From contig NW_019776157.1 in the NCBI RefSeq assembly GCF_001039355.2, positions 40,577-104,576 of the forward strand: a DNA stretch of 64,000 nt, written 5' to 3'. Position 1 is the first letter of the stretch. Each line of letters begins with the position of its first letter. Source of the DNA: Lingula anatina (Eukaryota; Brachiopoda; Lingulata; Lingulida; Lingulidae). The notes under the pieces were generated by a model, which ran no database searches, was not told where the DNA came from, and worked only from the letters and a program-made list of their open reading frames with translations. This document shows, in pieces, positions 47,643-57,175 of the stretch. Made by a program: the position numbers and the translations under genes.

Positions 47643-49997
47643 ATAGGAGAGGACTAGACTGTAAGTATAATTTAAATAAATATATAAAGAATTAAATAAA
47701 AAATAAATAAATAGGAGAGGACTAGCCCGTAAGTACAGGTTAAATAAATAAATGAATAAATAAATAAATGAATAAATAAAACTTCTTCCAAAACGCTGAC
47801 TTGCATAACAGATATCAACACATTTGCGTGTTAATATTTTCACACACGTCAAAGTAAAGTACACTGATATCAACATATGAGCTTCTGTGATCTACTGAGA
47901 GTCCAAAAACCTTGTCATTTAGTTTACAAAATTAATATCAGACTGTTTTGAATTACACCACAGTTTTTATTTTCAGGGCTGGCGATAAATGCCAAATGTC
48001 TTTCAAGTCTATCTATGAAACCATGCAGCTTCGTGTTCACTTTACTCAGTTCATTTCCCCGTGTACGACAGGGCAGGCGGTGCTCTATTTCTACGACAGC
48101 CGGGACCAGACTGCAGAAATGGTGAGAAGGACATTTGACCCAACCCATCTCCATATCGGACCCTTAAGTGCCATGAATTTGAAATATTACTTGAATCTGG
48201 CCTCTATCATCAGCAATTAAAACGAAAGTGGCTTGTTAATATAAGGGGACTCTAAAACGTATACAAAAACAATAGTTAGGCCTAATAAATAAATAAAATA
48301 TGATTTTGAAGCAGTGGACACTTTGGCGAGAGTGCAATAACTGAGGTTGGTTTGAAGTAATCTTTGAAACCCAGTGTGGTCCTAGGATGAACTAAACTGA
48401 ATAATCCTCAAGCATATTATTTTCCTTGAAAATATAAAAGAAAATGGGCATGTGTTTAAGAATATCCTTTTAACTGCAAAGTAAAATTTGTGCTCAGTCT
48501 CGCTATCAGTTAGCAGTAACCATATGACATTTTCTATGAAGGCCGTAATTGATATTTCAGAGACGTTATACGTGTAGATCTCAAGTTCCAGCAGGAATCG
48601 TCACTTCCGGCCAGTATCTGACCGTGTTACTGGACCGCCGTGGTAGCACGGAGTTTGACTTCAGTTTTAACGTGTCTATAGTGAACGAGGAGAGCACAAT
48701 GGCCACACCCACTGCTTTACCGGGATTTGTGACGCGTGAGTGTCCACTAACTCGTATTTTAATTTGCCGCTGTTCATTAAGACAAAGATAAAGAATCTAG
48801 AACTTAAAAAGGACAAATGATAAGGTAAAAGTGACTGTTTTCTAGAGGTTTTCGCCAATGATTTTATGTTCCCCTTGACAGTCTTTGAATATTTTTGTCA
48901 AATATTCTGAATTCATTTAATAATTAATTGCGTTATATTTTACACATTTCCTTTTCATTTCGCACAGATTATTTCAGTCGTCCATCTCACTGCGACACTA
49001 GAATCTCTCTCACTGCTGTAAGCCAGAACCACCTTCGTGCATGGGCGCCAGGTGCGAGGACTGATTCTCTGGCTCCTCAGGATTGCGTCATGACGTTTCA
49101 CGCGCAGCCAGATCACGTGATCTACGTGCACTTTGAGGAGCTGAGCATGCCGTGTGACGGACGGCCGAAACTGACTTTTTATGACGGAGGGGATAAAAGC
49201 AAAGCGCTGGTGAGTTTGACAGAGAGAAACGCGGAGATATGTCTTGTGAAAATGTGTGAAAGGACTATGTGCCACGCAGTGATTTGGTATCAGAATAATG
49301 CTAAAGGAGAACACAAATTGCATACAGATATTCATATGCACGAAGATAGGCCTACATGAAGTTGTATGGACATTCTTGTAACTGATGCCGCTTGGAACGA
49401 TATCTTAAAGGGATTGGAAAATAGTAATATGATGCTCAAAAGCGTATCGGCTGTTCAATTAAATATTCAATCGTTGTTTTCAAGTAGATTAAATCAATTA
49501 CTGTACGTTGATAAAGTTAGATTACATCAACATGGCTTTATATTTAAATCTGTTTTGTTTTCAGATGGACATATTCTGCAGCTCAACGCCGCCTGAGGAT
49601 TTCAGGACCACGCAGCAATACCTGACTGTACAGCTACAGCGACGGAACAACACGGCTCTCGACTTCGCTGTGCTTATTTCACAGGAGACCGCGGACACCG
49701 GTAAGCAACATAAATTTGCCATACAATATACTTCCAACTATAAACAGTTGAAATGGAAATTTTATTGCATGTGCTGGGAAGCAAAAGGCACAAGAAAATG
49801 AGGATATTTTTATCTTTATTTGTTAAAGAAATGTCTTACTGCTTTATTGTGAAGTCCCGTTTGCCACCATGGGCGCTTCGATCATCTAGCACTTATTGTG
49901 GAAATGATATGTATTGTGTCAAGTTTAGTTTTTTTCTATTCTTTTATCATCCCTCTATATACGTAGTGTCAAAATTTATTTTGGTATGTGTGTTTGT

Positions 49998-50033
<36 letters not shown>

Positions 50034-51706
50034 CTAGTAGTAGTAGTAGTAGCAGGGGCGGATTGAGACCGTCTTCTGGAAGACTTTTAAAGTTTACATT
50101 ATCTGTTTTTTCTGTTGGAAGACCAACAAAAATGGAGGATGGATCAACAAAGATAATTTGGAATACTGTCAGAAAATATCTCTGGATCCGCTCCTGAGTA
50201 GTATTTTCATTGTAAGTATAAAATCTGAAGACTAGAACGTCATTTTTTCTCTCCATTTGTTTCAGGTGGTCTAGGTGCCGGTGCTGTTGCAGCCATAGTC
50301 ATCGTATTACTGGTCATCCTAGCAGCAAGTGCTGTCGCTGCTGTGCTGGTACTCAGAAGAAGAAAAATAAAAAAGGAAAACTCATCCCTAGATAAAGGGG
50401 ACACCACAGGTATTTTACACAAACATTTTTAAATTTCCAACCAAAACCTCTCAGAATTAATCTATAAATTAACTTTTTATTTTTTTAATTTATTTTATTT
50501 TTAATGAGTTTTATGCTATAATTTTTTGCAAAAATGGCCATTTCATTTTTTTAAAATTATTGTTAGTATTTCGTCGACTGTTTGCATTTAAAAACAATGC
50601 TAAGGGTCGCCCACAATGTAATTTCGCTGCAATATGTAGGAATCTCGTTCTATCTTACTTTGCATCAACTACTATACACGTAGACTAGTTTGTCTACTTC
50701 ATGGTTGCTACATGTGATTAAAGGGGGCGGAGGCTTTTTTATCAGTGTAAAGCGAGTGTAGTGATCGATAAGCATGGCTATACTATTGAAAACATTTGAT
50801 GAAATTTATGAAATTAAATTCTTGTCTTACATTAGCGGGAGTGGAATGTAGATGATTCGCGAAATAATCAAAATTATGCTTCAAAATCTGTTTTGGTAGA
50901 TTGTTTGAGTGTTTTGATAGAAAGGACATTGTTACACTTTAATAAGGACAAAGCACCAAATACTGCAATTAAAGTCCATTATAAATCTAAAATTTTCGTC
51001 CACAATATCACCCTCCTCACCCCGAAACTTTTAGCCAACCTGTATTGATAATCAAGGGTTGCTCATTGACGAGTTGGTCATGATTTGGTTACTGGGTTTC
51101 TATTTGCCTGTGCATCTCTCTCTCTTTCTTTCCTTCCATCTTGCAGCTACACAGGAGATCGGGGTAAACAATCCTGCTTTTCGGCTTTCGAACAGTTCTG
51201 AGGCCATAAACCACACCGACCCCCTTTCATCTTATCCTGAACCCCCAGAGAGCGAGGAAACGCGAGATTCCACGTGACATTAGTTGCTAGGCACGTTTAC
51301 AACATCTAGTAGATGTGTGCTTTTCGAAAATGCGCTTGCAATACCTGCCTTTGTTTTGTTGTCTGCTTGCCATGTGTGGCTAGTTTCTGTAGGTGTGGTT
51401 TCTGTGATATGGATAATGAATTCTGTCATTTTTCACTGTGTATATCTATATCTTTTCAAAGCAATAATGTTATTTTTTATTTACCATATAATTGATTATA
51501 AATAATTAATACATGGAATGTGGTATTTAATCACTGTATTATGTTACTAGTTACATTAAATGTAACTAAATTGAGATATTCTTCATTTATTTTACGTTAT
51601 TTTTTCCATTTCTAATCCAGGCCAGGGACTCCTAGAGATGGACGTTCCCACTGGAGAAAATGGCACTTCCGACGATGTACCAATGAAGGATATGACCAGA
51701 ATATGA
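45814..51706 (+). CDS. Type I membrane protein with three tandem CUB-like domains (complete, alternative tails)
   Basis: Ten coding exons: 45814-45901, 46254-46516, 46977-47142, 47424-47526, 47977-48121, 48561-48735, 48968-49209, 49565-49700, 50266-50409, then 51147-51277 or 51621-51706. All phases agree, giving 530 or 515 residues. Order: signal peptide (1-25), CUB-like domain 1 (about 30-172), domain 2 (173-313), domain 3 (314-439), transmembrane helix (about 446-469), RRRKIKK stop-transfer and a short tail. Each domain has four Cys in the CUB pattern, an LTFYDG-type strand near the third Cys, and a shared phase-0 intron after that strand; domains begin and end in phase 1, typical of shuffled extracellular modules. 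Likely a cell-surface binding or adhesion receptor; ligand unknown. I cannot assign an orthologue. Confidence 0.9.
46254..46516 (+). CDS. CUB receptor exon 2 (domain 1, first half)
   Basis: Acceptor CCTTTCAG|CATTT, donor ATACTG|GTAATG; phase 1 in, 0 out. Contains FYMDN, Cys 1 (QQCGD), Cys 2 (EECVLRF), LRVTFPEI, Cys 3 (LPCNIG) and the TLTFYDGNG strand. Confidence 0.92.
46977..47142 (+). CDS. CUB receptor exon 3 (domain 1, second half)
   Basis: Acceptor CTTTCAG|AAAAC, donor CCAT|GTAAGT; phase 0 in, 1 out. Starts KTICGNSKP with Cys 4, then HLAVKLTKI and FKFQVAQL, the last strands of a CUB fold. Confidence 0.9.
47424..47526 (+). CDS. CUB receptor exon 4 (domain 2, first part)
   Basis: Acceptor TTTGCAG|TTTAC, donor AGACC|GTAAGT; phase 1 in, 2 out. 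Repeats the FYMDN opening of domain 1 and Cys 1 (KECDQ). The intron after it has no counterpart in domains 1 and 3, and its donor region is copied three more times just downstream. Confidence 0.9.
47511..47780 (+). repeat. Minisatellite made from the end of CUB exon 4 and its splice donor
   Basis: Copies begin at 47511, 47580, 47645 and 47713. Each has AGGAGAGGACTAGAC then GTAAGTA, followed by an (AAAT)n-rich tail. The first copy is the true exon end; the other three are intronic and keep an intact GTAAGT. Readthrough from copy 1 meets TAA at once. Confidence 0.95.
47977..48121 (+). CDS. CUB receptor exon 5 (domain 2, middle)
   Basis: Acceptor TTTTCAG|GGCTG, donor AAATG|GTGAGA; phase 2 in, 0 out. 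Carries Cys 2 (DKCQMSF), LRVHFTQF, Cys 3 (SPCTTG) and VLYFYDSRD. Confidence 0.9.
48561..48735 (+). CDS. CUB receptor exon 6 (domain 2, last part)
   Basis: Acceptor TTTCAG|AGACG, donor GACGC|GTGAGT; phase 0 in, 1 out. Cys 4 (YTCRSQ), then QYLTVLLDRR and FDFSFNVSI, parallel to exons 3 and 8. Confidence 0.9.
48968..49209 (+). CDS. CUB receptor exon 7 (domain 3, first half)
   Basis: Acceptor CGCACAG|ATTAT, donor GCGCTG|GTGAGT; phase 1 in, 0 out. Encodes SHCDTR, HLRAWAPGAR, QDCVMTF, IYVHFEEL, MPCDGR and KLTFYDGGD in the same order as domain 1, uninterrupted by the extra intron of domain 2. Confidence 0.92.
49565..49700 (+). CDS. CUB receptor exon 8 (domain 3, second half)
   Basis: Acceptor TTTTCAG|ATGGA, donor ACCG|GTAAGC; phase 0 in, 1 out. 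Encodes IFCSSTPP, QYLTVQLQRR and LDFAVLIS. Confidence 0.9.
49998..50052. repeat. (GTA)n microsatellite
   Basis: About 18 GTA units with one imperfect unit, abutting the small MITE at 50053. Confidence 0.95.
50053..50196. mobile_element. Small MITE with CAGGGGCGGATT ends
   Basis: CAGGGGCGGATTGAGA on the left and CTCTGGATCCGCTCCTG on the right form imperfect inverted ends. It sits in the intron before the transmembrane exon of the CUB receptor, directly after a (GTA)n run. Confidence 0.6.
50266..50409 (+). CDS. CUB receptor exon 9 (transmembrane helix)
   Basis: Acceptor GTTTCAG|GTGGT, donor CACAG|GTATTT; phase 1 in and out. A Gly/Ala-rich start runs into IVIVLLVILAASAVAAVLVL, followed by RRRKIKK, which fixes type I orientation. 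Confidence 0.92.
51147..51277 (+). CDS. CUB receptor alternative last exon A (tail with NPAF)
   Basis: Acceptor CTTGCAG|CTACA joins the exon-9 phase through G|CT. Encodes a 43-residue tail containing NNPAFRL, then a Ser/Pro/Glu-rich segment ending at TGA. NPXF/NPXY tails recruit PTB-type endocytic adaptors, so this isoform may be internalised. No phase-1 donor that would splice on to exon B was seen. Confidence 0.75.
51621..51706 (+). CDS. CUB receptor alternative last exon B (short acidic tail)
   Basis: Acceptor TAATCCAG|GCCAG joins exon 9 in the same phase (G|GC). Encodes a 28-residue acidic tail (GLLEMDVP to MKDMTRI) with no NPXF motif, ending TGA at 51704-51706. AATAAA signals lie downstream near 51725 and 52453. 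Confidence 0.75.
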
Positions 51707-52480
51707 CGTAGTAAGACATGATGTCTAATAAATAACTAATATACCAGATTACAGGAGTAGGTCAGCCTGTTAAAAACTGATACCACAAGCGATTGGCATT
51801 ATCAGAGTATGAGACAATAGCACTATGAAGTGAAAACAAAATGAATTACAAACTATATTGAATATTCTGTGATATATCTTTGTCTGGAGAGAATGGTCTC
51901 TAAGGACAACCCGCTGTCCACTGTACAAGATGTTTAAATAGACACCAAAACGATTTGTCGCTATGTGAGGAAACCATTGTGTTAGCGCAGCCAATCTGAT
52001 CACGTCAAAGATCGGACTGAAATCCATAAGTGCTACACGGAAACGCCACAGACGGCAAAACTAACCAATTTGCAAGTGCCCTAAGAATTTGTCAGCCCTG
52101 ACATGGATAGCTGCACTGTGCGCTTCGTTATCATATCATATACTGGTGTGTTGCGATGTGTAGAATAGGTATACTTGTTTCAGGAGACAATTTTTGAACG
52201 TAGAAACCAGCATATGTATGCTTGTGTTGCAGCCATAATGAATCTGCTTGCTTTTAACGGTAAATCTCCCTGTATGTTATTTAAACCCTAACGTACTCGT
52301 TAACGTGACAAAACTCACATTAGTCGCACAATTTTTGTAAATCGAGTATTTAAGACTTTATCACTATGCTTGGCTGAAGATACTGTCACAATATATAACT
52401 GAACTGGTGAATTTCGATCTCACTTTGCTCAATGTGTAATTTGAAAAATTCAAATAAAAATTTATTTTACAATTGACGTT
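51707..52480 (+). other. Probable 3' UTR of the CUB receptor
   Basis: AT-rich sequence with no coding signal following stop B. An AATAAA near 51725 and another in TTCAAATAAAAATTT near 52450 are candidate poly(A) signals; the end point is inferred from the latter. Confidence 0.45.
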
Positions 52481-54216
52481 TTCATTTCATGATTACAAGA
52501 AATCGACTTCACAACTGATATTCCTTGACGTGGTGCAGACGCATCACATACAGCCTGGTTAAAACATTTCTCGTCAATCATGGGGCTGTTAATGCCCACC
52601 TCCTATTGATTTGGACAATATGCTTTTTCAGGTTTTTAGTTGTATTTCAGTACTCTAAAAACTAAGTTATTTCGATGCTTGATGTCCGTATACCCGAAAG
52701 TCCTCGTTTAGAGGTTAACATACCCATGCTCCGTTAACACTAATTTTATGCAAATAAAAAGTAAAGTAATTTTTCCATTAATTTTCATTATTCAACTAAA
52801 ACAAAGTCTCTTTGAAATGAATACATCACAAATAATAATTTGATAGGCAAATGGGGCGAAGTTCTTAACAATAATACATCAAAAAACAGCTTTTTATCAC
52901 GTTTTCTGTACTTTTCTGTTGAAATAAACTTCCCCGACTTCATTCAACTTAATGTATTAAAACACATTTTGGGGGACTTAATGTGTTTTGTTTGGTTCGA
53001 AAAAATAAAATCATTTCTTGCAATTAGGTGCTATTCAATAATAGAAAACGTATTTATGTAGTCAAATGTTTTGCTCAAAAGTAGATAAGACAAAGGTCCA
53101 TATGGCTGAAAATTGTCATTTATTAATAAAGAATAGTAGCTTGATACAAAGTCGTAAAGGATAATCATAAAATCCCCCTACAATTTAAATACCATAATAT
53201 ATAATCACTAAAAAGGATGATGAATGAATAAACATTAATAAGATAAAACATGTAAACCAAAACCTACTGGAGCAAAAAAAGTTGGCACAAATGAAAGATT
53301 GTCCCAAATATGTTGACATAAGTAGCATATGGCAAAACAGGCATCGCTGAGGCATGGTGTAAATCATCCAAAAGAAACAAAAATATTTGAGAAATATCCA
53401 TATGAACGTGCAGCCACCAGGTAAAGAGATGAATCGTCAATTCCACGTAAAATTTCAATAGTAAGTAAGCGATAAAGTGTAGCTGATAAAACTGTCTACG
53501 TAGACCACTAGGGGACTATGTGAGAGAACTTCACCGCAGCTGACTGCCCAGTTATAACAATGACCTTAACAATTAACCCAAATGTGTGAGCTCAATGCCC
53601 TTGTTGCCTGTTAATACAGTGCCCCGGTCAACTATTAAATAAGTCAAAATGTGCAGACACACCCCTTAAAATAATGCTATCCCTTATATACATAACGTTT
53701 TAAACAAAACTTTCTTACATAAACGCAATTATTCACCATAATTCACCATAACTTTTTCTGTGATAAAAAATCGCCTAATTGCCTTCAGATAGGGACCTAT
53801 TTACAGCTCAAAATTTCCCAAGCGTACAACGTAGTGATGAGCAATGTTGAAAATACCATAAAACACGGGTTAGACTTTGATATAGCTAAAAATTAAATTC
53901 CTTCAAATCATATCTTTTTTTCTTAATTGCTAAGATATACCTTCTCCAAGTCGTTGAGAAAATTACGATCTTTAAGCCCCTTTTAAGTAACCGAATAAAT
54001 ATTTTCAACTACGGGTGAAATTCACCAATCTCCACATTTTATTGTGAGAGGTAACCCAAATGTTTAAAAATCAGAACTCAAAGGGTTATACTTGTAATTT
54101 TGTCAACGGTTGTTGGTTTAATATATTCTGGTTATTTAGAGAAATCAATTAAAAGTTGCAGATATATATTCCTCCCGATAAATTTCCAAATAAATTGTTG
54201 CTTTATGCAAAGTCTA

Positions 54217-54443
54217 AGGGTGTTTTCCAGAGATTTAGATCGATCTAAAGATTAAGATTTAGATCGCCCTATCTCCCTGGGGGTTCACGCTAAATTGCAG
54301 TCAGCCGAGCGGGCACCATAGTTAATTACCCCCTTACAGCTTTTAGTAGGCGGGACAGACGCTTAAGCCGGCCAAGCTGACAGTAATCTAGTGAGACTCC
54401 CCACAGGGATAGATCGATCTAAAAATCTATGGAAATGGGGTGT
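54217..54443. mobile_element. Palindromic MITE, AGATCGATC family, copy 5
   Basis: Ends TTTTCCAGAGATTTAGAT and AAATCTATGGAAATGGGG; closely matches the copy at 31823 through the GCCGAGCGGGCAC core. In the spacer between the CUB receptor and the TQT-repeat gene. Confidence 0.8.
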
Positions 54444-55367
54444 ATCGTCCACTGTTTGGGAAATGCTAATTGAATAACTTCACTCCAACCTATACAGTCA
54501 ATGCAAACATCAATAGAAATTACGACACAGACATTTGAAATAAATCCCAAATAAATACATAAATAAGCCAGAGAACATTTTTCAAATTCCCCAGCGACTT
54601 TTCTGAAGATATGACATCTATAGGTTTGCCCGGTACAACAACATTATGTACATTCATTGGATTCATCAAAATAACTTCAAACTGCTTTATCAAAAACACA
54701 CTTTCACATGAAACACTTACTAGTATACCATAGGTTGCATAGAAACCAGGTTCTGTTTCAGGTTTGATTGATGAATTGACTTAGTACTTATTATATAATG
54801 GGGTTTGACGCAGTTGTTAAAAAGTAGAAAACATTTACCAAACCACGACGGTCCACGAGGTAGGTGTCAATGTTAACTGCCCTGATTGAAATCGCAAAAA
54901 AGAAACATGAACTGTAAGAGAGACAAAACTGTGAAACAATAAACAGTTAAATACATCAATGCACACGTAAACGGCAAAATTAATTCTAAAACACTGCAAA
55001 ACATTAACTCATGTAAAATACGATACAAACATACAAACTTACAAGAATTATCGGTATATTAAAAGGCAATTTCTGTCGTCTAGACGAACGAAATAGATTG
55101 ATATTTGGCTAAAAGAAACTGAAAAAAAATTGATGAATTGACATTCGGTCATAAAGGACCCTGCTCTAAAGGAATGTGTTGCAAAATAGGAATGTACGAT
55201 GAAGTTTTAACTAATCAATTTTTGAAAAAAAAAAAAAAAAAAAAAAAGGTCAGGGGGAAAAGGAGAGGCATATCCCTTTACCTTCCCACTAACCAAAAAC
55301 AAGATGTTGGATTCAGCCCCGACGCCTTCTTAAAAGAAGAGAAATGGACATATAAGGAACAAAGAAA

Positions 55368-55600
55368 CAGTGGCGGATTTAAGGGGGGTCGGGGGTCCTG
55401 CCTACCCACCACCCTTCGATTTCCGAAAAAAATCACACCAATGGTCCCCTCTTGGAATTTTGACTAGCTGAATTATAGTTCTAAACCGTACCAGATGGTA
55501 CCGTTCGCCCTCTAAAATACCTAAAAGTTTCGGAGCCCTTCAGCGGGCCCTGAAATCCACGCCAACGGACCCCCTTCAACTAATTCTGGATCCGCCCTTG
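55368..55600. mobile_element. Small MITE with GGCGGATTTA ends
   Basis: CAGTGGCGGATTTAAGGG on the left and TTCTGGATCCGCCCTT on the right; resembles the ends of the element at 50053. Located 3' of the TQT-repeat gene. Confidence 0.6.
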
Positions 55601-55966
55601 AAAGACACATGATTTCTGTATTCATATATGCACAAAAATTAAAATGTACCAAATCTTATTAGGAGCAGAAGGAGAGGGTGGAGTCGTTTTTCCAACTACC
55701 TTGGGGCACGTTTAAAAATAGTCTGGTTTACTCCAATGGAGAAGAAAGAGGTTGTAATTAAACGTAGGGGTTGTCCATCTAAAACAACCTATATAACTTC
55801 ATGTGAAATTGGTCCTAAATTTTGGTTTACAATGACTACTACGTATTTATCCCGCACAAAAGAACACTTAAAATGTCCTTATGATAGTATAGACCAACGT
55901 ATGTTTTATTTCGAAACCCGTATAAGAGCCACCGGCGGGAGTGAGTATGGGAAAATGATTTTTTTT

Positions 55967-57175
55967 TTACTGAAAATACATTTGATGCCACAAATTTGCA
56001 AGTCTTTGCTGATCCTGATCTGGTGGCAAATATATACCACTGCAAAAGGCCATCAGGGCTTTTTCCAACTCCTTGTTCTTCTTTGTCGTCAGATCCCTTT
56101 CTTCTTCTGCTACTTTTCTTTTATTTGCTTCCTCATCACATTTCTTTCTCCAGGCTTCAACTGCTTTGATCTTGTTTTCATCATCAATCTCCAACTTATG
56201 GATCCCATTACGGCACTGCTTCATGGACCCGTCATCTTTTTCCTCTGTCTGTATTCCACCATGGCACTGCTTTATACACCTGTCATCTGGTTTTTCTGTC
56301 TGTGTTCCAATCTGGTACTTCTTCATGGACCCGTCATCTGTTTCTTCTGTCTCTGTTCCACCATGGCACTTCTTCATGCACCCGTTATCTGGTTCTTCTG
56401 TTTGTGTTCTGCCATGGCACTTCTTCATGCACTCGTCATCTGTTTCCTTTGTCTGTGTTCCAATCTGGTACTGCTTCATGCACCCGTCATCTGTTTCTTC
56501 TGTTTGTGTTCCAATGTGATACTTCTTCATGCACCTGCCATCTGTTTCCTCTGTCTGTGTTCCAATATGGTGCTGCTTCATGCACCCGTCATCTGTTTCT
56601 TCTGTTTGTGTTCCAATCTGGCACTGCTTCATGCACCCGTCATCTGGTTCTTCTGTTTGTATTCCACCATGGCACTTCTTCATGCACCCGTCAACTGCCT
56701 CTCCTGCCTGTTTTCCAATTTGGCACTGTTTCACCACATTTGTTTTTTCTGTCTGTGTGGACTCGCTTGAGGTTTCAGAGCCGACCTGGATGCCGCTTTC
56801 TTTGGATGCGACTTCCACCTGCACTTCTTCATCAACGTGCACGGGTCTGTTGCCAATGATGGGGTCTTCTGGAGAGATGTGGGTAGAGATATCGTGAGCG
56901 TCAGGGGTCGCTTGAATCTCAGAATCGGTTTGCTGCAACTTTGTCTGAACTATTTGATTGATGTACATTCTTGATTCTGTCTGCACCACGTTCTCTACAG
57001 TTTTCGGCTTTCTGTCTGTCTGAAGGGAAAACATCTGTTTGAGGTCGTCTTTTGTTGCTGCCTGTTCCTGGTTTTGCTTCAAGGTAGCGATTACTGCGTG
57101 CATCTTCTTAAATTTTTTCGCTGTCCCAGAGTTCATAATTTTCATGTCACGGCGAACACAGCCATAATAAAGGTC
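55967..57175 (-). CDS. TQT-repeat gene, last exon
   Basis: Acceptor TTTACAG|GACCT, phase 0, open for 402 codons to TAA at 55967-55969. Residues 1-50 are Lys/Gln-rich (KKFKKMHAVIATLKQNQEQ) and probably helical. Then comes a Thr/Gln/Glu-rich stretch with VVQT and STQTEKT, the eleven 17-residue repeats (56171-56731), and a heptad-like coiled coil (VEAWRKKCDEEANKRK, LTTKKNKELEKAL) ending YLPPDQDQQRLANLW. Uninterrupted frame over a low-complexity array argues for a coding role. A 344-codon frame on the opposite strand is its shadow. Confidence 0.85.
   Translation of the reverse strand, partial: DLYYGCVRRDMKIMNSGTAKKFKKMHAVIATLKQNQEQAATKDDLKQMFSLQTDRKPKTVENVVQTESRMYINQIVQTKLQQTDSEIQATPDAHDISTHISPEDPIIGNRPVHVDEEVQVEVASKESGIQVGSETSSESTQTEKTNVVKQCQIGKQAGEAVDGCMKKCHGGIQTEEPDDGCMKQCQIGTQTEETDDGCMKQHHIGTQTEETDGRCMKKYHIGTQTEETDDGCMKQYQIGTQTKETDDECMKKCHGRTQTEEPDNGCMKKCHGGTETEETDDGSMKKYQIGTQTEKPDDRCIKQCHGGIQTEEKDDGSMKQCRNGIHKLEIDDENKIKAVEAWRKKCDEEANKRKVAEEERDLTTKKNKELEKALMAFCSGIYLPPDQDQQRLANLWHQMYFQ

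Larger units (their letters stand above)
52481..55966. other. Spacer between the convergent CUB receptor and TQT-repeat genes
   Basis: Contains MITEs at 54217 and 55368, an A-run at about 55226-55248 and one isolated exon-like segment (54839-54881, minus). The 3' UTR of the TQT-repeat gene should lie at the right end; AATAAA on the minus strand occurs near 55911. Confidence 0.5.

Noticed and set aside
47607-47876. 89-codon minus frame rich in Tyr, Ile and Leu
   Set aside because: Translation of the (AAAT)n minisatellite on the opposite strand.
56171-56731. Regular 51-bp repeats considered as a CRISPR-like array
   Set aside because: No spacers, repeats are contiguous, the period is a multiple of three, the frame is coding and the genome is eukaryotic.
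55736-56770. 344-codon open frame on the plus strand rich in Cys, Leu and Phe (resembling a repeated membrane protein)
   Set aside because: It is the antisense shadow of the 51-bp TQT repeat array. The minus frame is longer, has a splice acceptor and a coherent repeat plus coiled coil.
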